Positions 32,205 to 40,664 of a stretch of DNA of 64,000 nt are shown here, piece after piece. The notes under the pieces are model-generated. The model was not told where the DNA came from and ran no database searches. It saw only the letters and a list, made by a program, of their open reading frames with translations. The stretch is from Hyphomicrobiales bacterium (GTDB lineage: Bacteria; Pseudomonadota; Alphaproteobacteria; Rhizobiales; Rhizobiaceae), in assembly GCA_900467685.1 (NCBI GenBank), contig UBQX01000007.1, positions 1 through 64,000 of the forward strand, written 5' to 3'. How positions within the stretch are numbered: position 1 is the stretch's first letter; each line of letters opens with the position of its first letter. A program made the position numbers and the translations under genes.

Positions 32205-34688
32205 ATGAGCCTTCAGACCTACAATGCGAAGCGCCGTTTCGACAAGACGCCTGAGCCCCAAGGTGAAGGCGGCAAATCGGGCGGTTCCAGTTTCGTCATC
32301 CAGAAACACGCCGCCCGCCGCCTGCATTATGACTTCAGGCTGGAAATGGACGGCGTGCTGAAAAGTTGGGCGGTGACACGGGGCCCGAGCCTCGACCCGG
32401 AGGACAAGCGCCTTGCCGTCGAGGTGGAAGACCATCCCCTCGCCTATGGTGATTTCGAAGGTGCGATCCCGAAGGGCCAGTATGGTGCCGGTGCTGTCAT
32501 CCTCTGGGATCGCGGAACCTGGCACCCCGTTGGCGACCCGCATAAGGGGCTCAAGAAGGGCCACCTCGAATTTACGCTGGAGGGCGAAAAGCTCTCGGGC
32601 AGATGGCATCTCGTGCGCATGAAACCGCGCGATGGCGAAAAGCGCAAGAACTGGCTGCTGATCAAGGGCGAAGACGAAGCCGCCCGCCCCGATCATGGCG
32701 ATGCGCTGCTGGAAGAAATGCCGCTTTCGGTCAAGTCGAAAAAACGGATCGAGGACATGGCCAAGGCGCCGGATGCTCGTTGGAGCGGTGGCAAGTCGAT
32801 CAGTGAGCCTGCGCCACAGGAGGCGACGGCCGAACCGTGGCCCAAGGGCGCAAAAGCCGCGCGCATGCCGGGCTTTGTCGAACCGCAGCTGGCGAGCCTC
32901 AAGTCGACGCCGCCCAAGGGAGCCGCATGGCTGCAGGAAATCAAGTTCGACGGTTACAGGATGCAGGCGCGGATCGATGAGGGCGATCTCGCTCTCCTGA
33001 CCCGAAGCGGCCTCGACTGGACCGAAAAGTTCGGGGACGACCTTTCCAAAGCACTGCTTGCCCTGCCGGCGCAAACGGCCTTGATCGATGGCGAGATCGT
33101 CGTCGAGCGCGCCAACGGCGTCTCGGACTTCTCCGCCCTTCAGAAGGATCTGAGCGAAGAGCGGAGCGACCGCTTCGTCTATTATGCCTTCGATCTTCTC
33201 TATCTGGATGGACACGACCTGCGCCAAACGGCGCTGAAAGACCGCAAGGCGCGTCTTGAGGCCCTCTTGAAAGGGGCCGATCCTCGACTGCGATACAGCG
33301 CGCATTTCGACGAAGCCGGTGGTCTCGTGCTTGACCATGCCTGCCGATTGAGCCTCGAAGGCGTGGTCTCGAAACGGGCTGACGGCGCATATCGTTCGGG
33401 CCGCAACGGGCAATGGATCAAGTCGAAATGTTCCGAGCGCCAGGAATTCGTCATTGGCGGTTACGCGCCCTCCTCCACGTCGAGAACAGCGATCGGCTCG
33501 CTGGCGCTGGGCGTCTACGAGGATCAGAAGCTGCGTCATGTCGGGCGGGTCGGCACAGGTTTCACCCGCGATGTCGCGGAGATGCTGTTCGACCGCCTGC
33601 AGCCGCTTGCGACCGGGAAGAGCCCCTTCGCCAATGAACTCGATGCGCTCGCCCGCCGTCAGCTTGTCTTCGTCAAGCCGGAACTGGTTGCGGAAGTCGA
33701 GTTCCGGGCCTGGTCAGCTGATGGTAATCTGCGTCACGCGTCCTTCCGCGGACTGCGCGAGGACAAACCAGCGCGCGAGATCGTGCAGGAGGGCAAGGTG
33801 GGAGCCAACACAGGAAAACACCCGCAAGCCCCGCAATCGCAGGTCAAGCTGACCCATCCGGACCGGCCCTATTGGCCGAACGATGGCGTCACCAAGCAGG
33901 GACTTGTCGAATATTACGCAGATGTCTGGCGCCTGATGGCGCCCTACGTGGTCGATCGGCCCCTTGCACTGGTCAGATGCCCCGACGGTATAGACGGTCC
34001 GCATTTCTTCCAGAAACACGGCTGGCGCGGGATGAACAAGCATATCGACGAAATGGTCGACCCGAAGGACAAGGGCGGCAAACCGGCGCTGAGGATTCTG
34101 GACTTCGACGGTCTGGTGGCACTGGCGCAATCGGGGTGTCTCGAAATCCACCCCTGGGGCACGACGACCAGGAACTGGGAGCAGCCGGACATGATCACCA
34201 TGGACCTGGACCCCGCAGAGGACGTCGAATGGCCCGCTGTGATCGCGGCCGCCCTAGCCTTGAAGGAACGCATCGAGAAGGACGGCCTCGCCGCCTTCGT
34301 GAAAACCTCGGGCGGCAAGGGCCTGCATGTCGTCATTCCGCTGAAGCCGCAGGCGCGTTGGCCCAAGGTCAAGGCTTATGCAAAGGGGCTGGCCACGTCA
34401 CTCGCCAAGGACGATCCCTCGCGCTATATCGCGGTGGCAACCAAGGCCAAACGGCACGGTCGCATCTTCATCGACTACCTGCGCAACGGCCGCGGTAGCA
34501 CAGCGGTCGCCGCCTATTCGACGCGTGCACGCCCCGGGGCTGCGATCTCCATGCCGCTTGACTGGTCGGAAATGACGCCGGATATCGGTCCGGCGTATTT
34601 CACGGTCGACAATGTCCGCAGCCGCGTTGAAAATCTGGCATCGGACCCCTGGGCCGACTTCTTCGAGGCGGCCCGGCCGCTTCCCTGA
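32205..34688 (+). CDS. ligD: ATP-dependent DNA ligase D (multidomain)
   Basis: 827-aa end-joining enzyme. Order of domains: 3'-phosphoesterase at 1-160 (FVIQKHAARRLHYDFRLEMD), ligase at about 215-520 with adenylated Lys247 in EIKFDGYR, and primase-polymerase at about 550-825 with the DxD metal site at Asp667/Asp669 (TMDLDPAEDVEW) and TSGGKGLHVVIPL. The order PE-Lig-Pol is one of the known LigD arrangements. ATG 32205 is used; the frame opens two codons earlier at a TTG. It overlaps nothing but follows ku by 2 bases and converges on the second Ku gene. Confidence 0.96.
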   Translation: MSLQTYNAKRRFDKTPEPQGEGGKSGGSSFVIQKHAARRLHYDFRLEMDGVLKSWAVTRGPSLDPEDKRLAVEVEDHPLAYGDFEGAIPKGQYGAGAVILWDRGTWHPVGDPHKGLKKGHLEFTLEGEKLSGRWHLVRMKPRDGEKRKNWLLIKGEDEAARPDHGDALLEEMPLSVKSKKRIEDMAKAPDARWSGGKSISEPAPQEATAEPWPKGAKAARMPGFVEPQLASLKSTPPKGAAWLQEIKFDGYRMQARIDEGDLALLTRSGLDWTEKFGDDLSKALLALPAQTALIDGEIVVERANGVSDFSALQKDLSEERSDRFVYYAFDLLYLDGHDLRQTALKDRKARLEALLKGADPRLRYSAHFDEAGGLVLDHACRLSLEGVVSKRADGAYRSGRNGQWIKSKCSERQEFVIGGYAPSSTSRTAIGSLALGVYEDQKLRHVGRVGTGFTRDVAEMLFDRLQPLATGKSPFANELDALARRQLVFVKPELVAEVEFRAWSADGNLRHASFRGLREDKPAREIVQEGKVGANTGKHPQAPQSQVKLTHPDRPYWPNDGVTKQGLVEYYADVWRLMAPYVVDRPLALVRCPDGIDGPHFFQKHGWRGMNKHIDEMVDPKDKGGKPALRILDFDGLVALAQSGCLEIHPWGTTTRNWEQPDMITMDLDPAEDVEWPAVIAAALALKERIEKDGLAAFVKTSGGKGLHVVIPLKPQARWPKVKAYAKGLATSLAKDDPSRYIAVATKAKRHGRIFIDYLRNGRGSTAVAAYSTRARPGAAISMPLDWSEMTPDIGPAYFTVDNVRSRVENLASDPWADFFEAARPLP

Positions 34689-34697
34689 AAGTCATTG

Positions 34698-35486
34698 TCA
34701 GGGACTGCGGAGACTGTTGCGGAGCGCCTCGGTGATATCGATGATCCGGCCCGTCTGGGCGGCGGGGGTCTTCGCAGACGACTTGGCAGGTTTCAGATCG
34801 TCCTTGCGCTCCTCAATGATCTCCGCCAGCCGTTTCTGCATCTGATCCTTGACGAGCGAGGGCCGCCATTTTCCGCATTTCTTCTCTATCGTTTTCTCCA
34901 GCCGCTGCATGGCGGAAGCATCGGGTTTAGGCAGCTTGTGAAGGTCGACCACCGGCCCGCGGACAGTTTCTCCGTAACGAAGCGTCCAGAGAATGATGCC
35001 GTTGTTGACCGGTTCGAGCAGCACGGCGCGTTCGCGTCCGTAGAGGACAAGGCGCGCCACGCCGAGGACCCTGTGCTCACGCATCGACTGGAGGATGACG
35101 CCGTAAGCCTCCTCGCTCAGATCGTCGTCGGGTCTGAGGAAGTGGGCCTTCTCGTACCAGATCCAGGCGACCGAGCCTTGCGGAACAAACGCCTCGATAT
35201 TGATCGTGCGCGTGGTTTCCAGCGCCACCGCGTCGATTTCTTCATCATCGAGAAGCACGAATTCACTCTCGTCCTCGTCCTTGGGAAAGCCCTTCACCTG
35301 ATTGCGGTCCGAGACAGGACGATGCGTCTTGCTGTCGAAATAGCGCGCCTCCACGCGGTTGCCGGTTTCGCGATTGATCAGATGAAAGCGTATCTTGCGC
35401 GATTGCGTCGTCGCCGCGGCCAGGGATACCCGTGCCGTCACAAGCGAAAGCTTGAGATGGCCTTTCCAGTCTCGTGTTCGTGCCAT
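34698..35486 (-). CDS. ku: Second Ku protein
   Basis: 262-aa Ku homologue on the opposite strand. It shares RDWKGHLKLSLVTARVSLA, IRFHLINRETGNRVEARYFD, WYEKAHFLRPDDDLSEEAYG and the final RIIDITEALRNSLRSP. It is clearly diverged from the Ku at 31372, and its C-terminus differs. The start MARTRDWK at 35486 is 39 bases after an EcfG-type promoter, while the longer frame to 35561 crosses that promoter. The separate stress promoter suggests use in stationary phase or desiccation, perhaps as a heterodimer partner. Confidence 0.95.
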   Translation of the reverse strand: MARTRDWKGHLKLSLVTARVSLAAATTQSRKIRFHLINRETGNRVEARYFDSKTHRPVSDRNQVKGFPKDEDESEFVLLDDEEIDAVALETTRTINIEAFVPQGSVAWIWYEKAHFLRPDDDLSEEAYGVILQSMREHRVLGVARLVLYGRERAVLLEPVNNGIILWTLRYGETVRGPVVDLHKLPKPDASAMQRLEKTIEKKCGKWRPSLVKDQMQKRLAEIIEERKDDLKPAKSSAKTPAAQTGRIIDITEALRNSLRSP

Positions 35487-35524
35487 GTGATGTCCCGATC
35501 TCGAAGGGCTGCAGGAAACCGTCG

Positions 35525-35549
35525 AACGACAGCCGTTCATATTTGTTCC
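35525..35549 (-). promoter_or_regulatory. EcfG-type promoter (GGAAC-N16-CGTT) before second ku
   Basis: Full consensus on the minus strand, 39 bases before the start at 35486. Confidence 0.75.
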
Positions 35550-35573
35550 GACGGCACGCAAGCATCTTCTTCA

Positions 35574-35598
35574 GGAACCCATGGGCGCGCGGAAAGTT
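35574..35598 (+). promoter_or_regulatory. EcfG-type promoter before the MDR dehydrogenase
   Basis: Plus-strand GGAAC-N17-GTT, 36 bases before 35634 and back-to-back with the ku promoter. Confidence 0.72.
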
Positions 35599-35633
35599 AG
35601 GCCGGCACGTACCGGGTCAGCAGGAGAAATCGA

Positions 35634-36617
35634 ATGAACGAGGCGAAGACCGACAGACCGACCATGAAGGCCGCTGTCCAGACCGGACCGGGAAAAATGG
35701 AGGTCCGCGCGGTGCCGATCCCCGCTCCGGGTCCGCGCGAAGTCCGCGTGAAGCTGCAGGGCTGCGGCGTCTGCGCGTCGAACCTCGGTCCCTGGGCCGG
35801 GCCGGAGTGGATGCAGTTTCCCACCGATCCGGGCAATCTCGGCCATGAAGGCTGGGGCGTGGTCGATGCTGTCGGCGAGGAAGTCGAGGACATCAGCCTG
35901 GGGGATCGGGTGGCCATTCTCTCAAGCCACGCCTATGCGGAATACGACGTTGCGCCGCAAGCGCAAGTCATCAAGCTGCCCTCCACGCTTGACCCGCAGC
36001 CCTTCCCGGGCGAGCCCCTAGGCTGCGCCATGAACATCTTCAAGCGCAGCCGCGTCGAACCGGGCGACATTGTCGCGGTGGTCGGGACCGGTTTCATAGG
36101 CCTTCTGCTGGTCCAGCTATGCGCCAACGCCGGGGCCGAGGTCATCGCGATCTCGCGTCGTCAATTTGCGCTCGATCTGGCGCGGGATGCGGGAGCCGCG
36201 CATCTCGTCCCCATGGAAGACCATCATGAAATCATACGGCGCGTCGAGGCGCTCACCGGCGGGCGCTTCTGCGACGTGGTGATCGAGGCTGTCGGCATGC
36301 AATGGCCGCTCGATCTGTCTGCGGAACTGGTTCGCGAGCGCGGCACGCTCGTCATTGCCGGCTATCATCAGGATGGACCGCGGCAGGTCAACATGCAGCT
36401 GTGGAACTGGCGCGGCATCGATGTCGTCAACGCCCATGAACGCGACCCGGCGGTATACATGCAAGGCATGCGTGACGCTGTGGAAGCAACGCTGGGCGGC
36501 CGTGTGGACGCATTTCCCTATCTGACGCATCGTTTTCCGCTCGAGAGACTGGGAGACGCGCTCGACGCAACCCGTGACCGGCCGGACGGCTTCGTCAAGG
36601 CGGTCATCGCCTTCTGA
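35634..36617 (+). CDS. Medium-chain (zinc-type) dehydrogenase
   Basis: 327-aa MDR-superfamily oxidoreductase. The catalytic-zinc region is present as QGCGVCASNLGPW and GHEGWGVVDAVGEE, and the nucleotide-binding site as VAVVGTGFIGLLLVQLCANAG. The structural-zinc lobe with four Cys is missing, giving a shorter protein than typical alcohol dehydrogenases. The domain GRFCDVVIEAVGMQWPLDL is as in threonine/sorbitol dehydrogenase-like enzymes. The substrate is unknown. Own EcfG-type promoter; belongs to the stress island. Confidence 0.93.
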   Translation: MNEAKTDRPTMKAAVQTGPGKMEVRAVPIPAPGPREVRVKLQGCGVCASNLGPWAGPEWMQFPTDPGNLGHEGWGVVDAVGEEVEDISLGDRVAILSSHAYAEYDVAPQAQVIKLPSTLDPQPFPGEPLGCAMNIFKRSRVEPGDIVAVVGTGFIGLLLVQLCANAGAEVIAISRRQFALDLARDAGAAHLVPMEDHHEIIRRVEALTGGRFCDVVIEAVGMQWPLDLSAELVRERGTLVIAGYHQDGPRQVNMQLWNWRGIDVVNAHERDPAVYMQGMRDAVEATLGGRVDAFPYLTHRFPLERLGDALDATRDRPDGFVKAVIAF

Positions 36618-36647
36618 TGACCAGGTCAATCTCGAGCAGGATTGCCC

Positions 36648-36965
36648 CTATTGCGGCTGGCCCTGCCCGTTCTCCGTTTTTGGAACCGAACCGGGCGGAA
36701 TGACCGGCGTCTTGCCGACGTCCGGCGCAGGCTTGACCAGTTCCGGATCGCCGACTGCGGGCGGATGGAGCACACCGTTACAGTCCGCAGCACGGTTCTT
36801 GTCGTCTGCGTCACCGCCCTGCGGGGGAATGCCCTTTTCGGCATCGGGCAGAGCCTGGCAGGGCTGCGCCGACGTGTTCTGCGCCCAGGCATTCTCGGCC
36901 TGAAAAGGCTGCAAGGCCGGAATCAGGGCGAATGCCAGCGTGAGTGGCAGGATCTGATGTTTCAT
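36648..36965 (-). CDS. Small secreted Pro-rich protein, 105 aa
   Basis: Begins MKHQILPLTLAFALIPALQP and has a likely signal-peptide cleavage after AWA (about residue 28). The mature part is hydrophilic with two Cys (PCQALPDAEKG and AADCNGVLHPP), possibly a disulfide, and a Pro-rich end. Not recognised. It follows mgtC by 27 bases on the same strand, so it is probably in the mgtC transcript. Confidence 0.75.
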   Translation of the reverse strand: MKHQILPLTLAFALIPALQPFQAENAWAQNTSAQPCQALPDAEKGIPPQGGDADDKNRAADCNGVLHPPAVGDPELVKPAPDVGKTPVIPPGSVPKTENGQGQPQ

Positions 36966-36992
36966 GGTGCACTCCGTGGATCCTTCTTGCGG

Positions 36993-37547
36993 TCAGGACC
37001 GGGCTTCCGTCCGGCCTTTGCCTGTCCGCCGTTCGGCTTTCGGTTTCTCGTGGTCTTCCTTCTTCTTCTCATCGACCCTCGGCACGGTCTTTTCCACATA
37101 GCGCATGAGCCAGAGGATCACGAGCGCGGCGCCTGTGGCGACGAGGGCGATACGCCAGAAGCCGAAACCGGCACTCAGACCTATCGCTGCCGCAAGCCAC
37201 ATGCCGGCGCCGGTGGTGAGACCGACGACACGGCCGCGTGCAAAGGCGATCATGCCGGCGGCGAGAAACGCCACTCCGTTGGTGACAGCTTCCATGAGCC
37301 GCATCGGGTCCATGCGGATCGGCCCCTCGAAAAGCTTCGACCGTCCGAGTTCAAGCGCGATCGTCGCCAGTACGGCCGACGACAGACTGACAAGAATATG
37401 TGTCCTCAGACCGGCCGAGTGATTGCGCCATTCGCGCTCGAAACCGACGACTGCGCCGCAGACCATCGCCAGCAGCAAGCGAATGATAATGGCGCTCCAT
37501 GGCAGATACTCCGCCGACGCCGCCTGATCGAATAAGCCGTCCATCAT
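36993..37547 (-). CDS. mgtC: MgtC/SapB family membrane protein
   Basis: 184-aa inner-membrane protein of the MgtC family with the hallmark IIIRLLLAMVCGAVVGFERE, HSAGLRTHILVSLSSA and GAGMWLAAAIGLSAGFGFW, four to five helices and a basic C-tail. In pathogens MgtC inhibits the F1Fo ATP synthase and aids low-Mg survival. The frame opens at an ATG at 37562, but that ATG lies at the -10 end of an EcfG-type promoter (37557-37581). The start is therefore moved to 37547 (or 37544), still 10-13 bases from the -10, implying a very short leader. Confidence 0.88.
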   Translation of the reverse strand: MMDGLFDQAASAEYLPWSAIIIRLLLAMVCGAVVGFEREWRNHSAGLRTHILVSLSSAVLATIALELGRSKLFEGPIRMDPMRLMEAVTNGVAFLAAGMIAFARGRVVGLTTGAGMWLAAAIGLSAGFGFWRIALVATGAALVILWLMRYVEKTVPRVDEKKKEDHEKPKAERRTGKGRTEARS

Positions 37548-37556
37548 GACCTGCAG

Positions 37557-37581
37557 AACCATCGCGGGCGCGTCTGGTTCC
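37557..37581 (-). promoter_or_regulatory. EcfG-type promoter before mgtC
   Basis: Minus-strand GGAAC-N17-GTT. It argues for a start at 37547 or 37544 rather than 37562. Confidence 0.65.
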
Positions 37582-37619
37582 GAAGTTGAGGAAGAACCAC
37601 GTCCGGGAACGGCAAAACC

Positions 37620-37644
37620 GGAACCAAATCGTTGTTCAGATGTT
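37620..37644 (+). promoter_or_regulatory. EcfG-type promoter before the antiporter
   Basis: Plus-strand GGAAC-N17-GTT, 36 bases before the TTG start at 37680. Confidence 0.68.
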
Positions 37645-37679
37645 GCTTGAACACCGTCTCGTACATGCGGAGATGATGC

Positions 37680-38942
37680 TTGCTCTTCCAGACCATATCG
37701 GCCCTCGTCGTGGCGACAGCGATTTTCAGCTGGCTCAACCAGAGATTGCTCAAGCTCCCGAGCAACGTCGCCCTTCTGATCATGGGGCTTGCGGCGGCCT
37801 TTGTCCTTCTCGGGGCCGAGTTCGTCTTTCCGCGCGAGACTATTCCGCAGCGTCTGAAATGGGCGTTGGGAGAGATCGACTTCTACGCAACCGTGATGAA
37901 CGGCATGCTCGCCTTTCTCCTCTTTGCCGGTGCTGTCACGGTCGAGTGGGACAAGCTGCGATCCCGTGCGCCGATGGTCTCGCTTCTGGCGACCCTTGGG
38001 GTCATCCTGTCCGCCTTTCTGGTGGCCGGAATCTGCTGGCTGGCCGCGCAGGCCTTAAGCGTGCCCATCAGCTTTGCATGGTGCCTCGTATTCGGAGCCT
38101 TGATTGCGCCCACCGACCCGGTGGCCGCGCTGGCGGCACTGAAGGCGGTGAAGCTTCCCGAAGCGCTGGAGACGGAAATCTCCGGCGAATCCCTTTTCAA
38201 CGACGGCGTTTCCATTGTCCTTTTCACCGTCGCCCTGCAATTCGCCATGACCGGCCCGGAAAACCCCGGCCCAACCGAAATCCTCATCAATCTTCTGCAG
38301 CAGACCGTGGGTGGCGTGCTTCTCGGCCTGGCCACAGGCTTCCTTGCCTTTCACGCCATCCGCACCATAAACGACTATTCAGACGAGGTGCTGTTTTCGC
38401 TGGCGCTGGTCATGGGCACCTATGCGCTGGCCAATGCCCTGAACTTCAGCGGCCCGATCTCCGTCGTCATAGCCGGCATCCTGATCGGCAATCGCGGTGC
38501 GCCGAAAGCCATGAGCGCCGAAACCCGTTCCTATTTCTTCGGTTTCTGGAAGCTGGTCGACTACATGCTGAACGGCATCCTATTCACGCTTCTGGGTCTC
38601 GAGGTGCTGATTTTGAACCTACACCTCAGCGTGATGCTCAACGGTCTCCTGGCGATCCCGGTCGTCCTCGTCGTACGCTACATCGCCGTGCGCTTTTCGA
38701 TGCTGTCGGTGAGCAACTGGCTGGACTTCGGCCCCGGTGCGCCCGTCCTCCTGACCTGGAGTGCCATCCGCGGCGCGATCTCGGCAGCGCTTGCGCTCGC
38801 GCTTCCCGCCAGCGATGCCCGGCCCTTCATTCTCGCCGGTGCCTATGCGGTCATTGTCTTCTCCGTCATCGTGCAGACGCTGACGCTGCCTCGCCTTGTG
38901 CGGCACTATATCGGCAACCGTTCCGACGGAACCGAAGGCTGA
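37680..38942 (+). CDS. Cation/proton antiporter, CPA1 (NhaP/sodium-hydrogen exchanger) family
   Basis: 420-aa membrane protein with about 12 helices. CPA1 features are NGMLAFLLFAGAVTVEWDKL, the ion-site APTDPVAALAALK (Asp), ISGESLFNDGVSIVLF (Asn-Asp pair) and SAIRGAISAALALALP. It exchanges Na+ or K+ for H+ at the inner membrane. The likely start is TTG 37680 after CGGAGATGATGC; an in-frame stop (TGA) lies two codons upstream. EcfG-type promoter upstream, fitting a role in salt or pH stress. The stop is 71 bases before the next gene. Confidence 0.94.
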   Translation: MLFQTISALVVATAIFSWLNQRLLKLPSNVALLIMGLAAAFVLLGAEFVFPRETIPQRLKWALGEIDFYATVMNGMLAFLLFAGAVTVEWDKLRSRAPMVSLLATLGVILSAFLVAGICWLAAQALSVPISFAWCLVFGALIAPTDPVAALAALKAVKLPEALETEISGESLFNDGVSIVLFTVALQFAMTGPENPGPTEILINLLQQTVGGVLLGLATGFLAFHAIRTINDYSDEVLFSLALVMGTYALANALNFSGPISVVIAGILIGNRGAPKAMSAETRSYFFGFWKLVDYMLNGILFTLLGLEVLILNLHLSVMLNGLLAIPVVLVVRYIAVRFSMLSVSNWLDFGPGAPVLLTWSAIRGAISAALALALPASDARPFILAGAYAVIVFSVIVQTLTLPRLVRHYIGNRSDGTEG

Positions 38943-38952
38943 CCTGCCGGTT
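38928..38952 (+). promoter_or_regulatory. EcfG-type promoter overlapping the antiporter 3' end
   Basis: GGAAC-N17-GTT begins inside the last codons of the antiporter gene and lies 61 bases before the small gene at 39013. Confidence 0.65.
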
Positions 38953-39012
38953 GGGGGGGGGGACAGGGCCTCGAATGCTGAGGCCGAAATGCACAAGGAA
39001 GGACTGAAACCA

Positions 39013-39231
39013 ATGACCATCGAGAAACCGCAGGACGGTGCGCCCGGAACAACGGAACAATCGCCGCGCTGGGAAGGCCCGCAGGAGAATACCCCGCGCG
39101 GCTACATGAAGGCCAAGGACGATCCGGAAAAAGACCGCGACGCCGTGGGAGAAAATCTGCGTGACCCCAGGCGCAAGACGCTTTCCGATGCCGCAAAGAC
39201 ACGGGATGATTCAAGCAACCACAGCGAATAA
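39013..39231 (+). CDS. Small hydrophilic stress protein, 72 aa
   Basis: Highly charged, low-hydrophobicity protein (IEKPQDGAPGTTEQSPRWEG, DPEKDRDAVGENLRDPRRKT), likely disordered, similar in style to the hydrophilin-like protein at 29013. ATG 39013 follows AAGGACTGAAACC. An EcfG-type promoter precedes it. No function known. Confidence 0.7.
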   Translation: MTIEKPQDGAPGTTEQSPRWEGPQENTPRGYMKAKDDPEKDRDAVGENLRDPRRKTLSDAAKTRDDSSNHSE

Positions 39232-39395
39232 CGCCGTCACGGAAAAGCTCGCGCGATGAGATTCAACCAGGCCTCTCGGGAGAACCCGCTGGTTAAATCT
39301 GCGGCCAGAGGTTGCCGAGGGTGACCCGATGGACTACATTGGTGACGTGGAAGTCAACAATGACTTAATGAGCCTCTCACTGAAAGGAGGCGTAA

Positions 39396-39620
39396 ATGTC
39401 CACGGTTACCCTGCGCTATTCCGGCTATTTTTCTCCCTCGGAACTCTCGGACATCGAACAGGTCGTCAAGGATGTTTGCCTTGATGTCGATGATCACGAT
39501 GGGTCCCATTCGAGCACGATTGCTGGAAAAGCCATCAAGATGTACCAGAGCGGTGTGAATGACTTTGATGTCATGCGCAACCGTTTGCGGCTGATTTCAA
39601 GATCAAAACGCACAGCCTGA
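39396..39620 (+). CDS. Hypothetical protein, 74 aa
   Basis: Short protein STVTLRYSGYFSPSELSDIE with acidic centre (DVDDHDGSHSSTIAGKAIKM) and basic end (RNRLRLISRSKRTA). A strong ribosome site (AAAGGAGGCG) precedes the ATG. I do not recognise the family. The 164 bp before it contain no EcfG-type promoter I can see and no other gene. Confidence 0.7.
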   Translation: MSTVTLRYSGYFSPSELSDIEQVVKDVCLDVDDHDGSHSSTIAGKAIKMYQSGVNDFDVMRNRLRLISRSKRTA

Positions 39621-39665
39621 GGCCGTGAGCGGCCTCGCATCGGCGGCGTGAGCGCCGTCGCCTCG

Positions 39666-40232
39666 CTACTTCCCCGACATTTCATGTGCTTCCAGGAAAC
39701 CGGCACGGACCTGCTGGAACTCGGAAAGCGCGTAGCGCTTGAGTGCACCCGCCTGACCCTTGCTGCCATAAAGCGACAGCAGGGACATCTGCGTCTGCGC
39801 CGCTGTCATGCGCGCGGACAGGAAGACCTGATCAACCTGATCCTCCGGGGCGTCCTTCAGCGCGTTCAATTTTCCGGCCTGTTCCGCCGAGAGGTTGGCC
39901 TGAAAGCGAATCCCCTGCTCGTTGGCGGCGGCCTGCAATTCATCCTGAGACTTCTGATCGGTGCCAACGATTTTCTCCGCCAGCGCCCGGATCCTGGGCG
40001 TGTTAGAACGCTTCTGCGCCAGACGCGCCAGCTCGATCCCGAACAGATTGGTGGACGCGAGCTGCGAAACGAACAGATCGGCACCCGGCGGCTGCCCCTC
40101 CGGCGGCTCTGCCGGGGACGCCGCTTTTGGAAGCTCGGTGGCCGGCGGCTGTTGCTGGGCCAGAACGCCCGTGGACGGTAGAAGCATCGAGAGCGTTGCC
40201 ATCAGGAAGGTTGCGGTAATCGTGGCTTTCAT
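39666..40232 (-). CDS. DUF4142 secreted ferritin-like protein (first)
   Basis: 188-aa exported protein with a signal peptide (MKATITATFLMATLSMLLPS, cleavage near VLAQ) and a DUF4142 helical domain: FVSQLASTNLFGIELARLAQ, IRALAEKIVGTDQKSQDEL, FLSARMTAAQTQMSLLSLYG. DUF4142 proteins are stress-linked and of unknown activity. The start at 40232 is chosen for the signal peptide; upstream frame runs through the next gene. Probably co-transcribed with the 64-aa gene at 40276. A second DUF4142 protein is at 51279. Confidence 0.92.
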   Translation of the reverse strand: MKATITATFLMATLSMLLPSTGVLAQQQPPATELPKAASPAEPPEGQPPGADLFVSQLASTNLFGIELARLAQKRSNTPRIRALAEKIVGTDQKSQDELQAAANEQGIRFQANLSAEQAGKLNALKDAPEDQVDQVFLSARMTAAQTQMSLLSLYGSKGQAGALKRYALSEFQQVRAGFLEAHEMSGK

Positions 40233-40275
40233 GTCCGGCTCCTCTTCATTTGTTTTTTTCGGAAAGCGCCGGTTT

Positions 40276-40470
40276 CTAACGATAGATGCGCAGCATCCGC
40301 GCTTCTTCTTCCAGCAGATCTGCCACATCCGAAAGCGACATATGTGTCGCGCAAAGATGGATCGCGCACTCCAGGAATTGCGTTGACGACCGACGCAAGA
40401 ACTCTTCACGCTCCTTGCGCGCCAGCCTGTCGAGTGCGTGGTGCATCTTTCTGTCTGAACCCTCGGACAT
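40276..40470 (-). CDS. Small helical protein, 64 aa
   Basis: Begins SEGSDRKMHHALDRLARKER; the rest is helical with two Cys (LECAIHLCATHMSLSDVADL) and ends EEEARMLRIYR. Not recognised. The start MSEGSDRK at 40470 follows GGGAAGGCGACG on the minus strand and lies 53 bases after an EcfG-type promoter. Its stop is 43 bases before the DUF4142 start. Confidence 0.75.
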   Translation of the reverse strand: MSEGSDRKMHHALDRLARKEREEFLRRSSTQFLECAIHLCATHMSLSDVADLLEEEARMLRIYR

Positions 40471-40522
40471 CGTCGCCTTCCCTTTCAACGGTTTCACTTC
40501 GCGGCACAGCGCACCCCGGTAA

Positions 40523-40547
40523 AACTGCGGGAGAGGCCCCTTGTTCC
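40523..40547 (-). promoter_or_regulatory. EcfG-type promoter before the 64-aa/DUF4142 pair
   Basis: Minus-strand GGAAC-N17-GTT, 53 bases before 40470. Confidence 0.7.
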
Positions 40548-40587
40548 CATCGGAACGGGCATGGATTCCACCGGCGAAAGACCTCGG

Positions 40588-40612
40588 GGAACATTTGAAG
40601 ATGAACGCGGTT
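40588..40612 (+). promoter_or_regulatory. EcfG-type promoter before the glycan cluster
   Basis: Plus-strand GGAAC-N17-GTT, 53 bases before the epimerase at 40665. The eight genes to 50125 follow on the same strand with no internal terminator seen, so this site may drive the whole cluster. Confidence 0.7.
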
Positions 40613-40664
40613 CGACCGGCATCTGCATCTTCAACCCAGTACCATTTCAAACCGAGGTAACATC

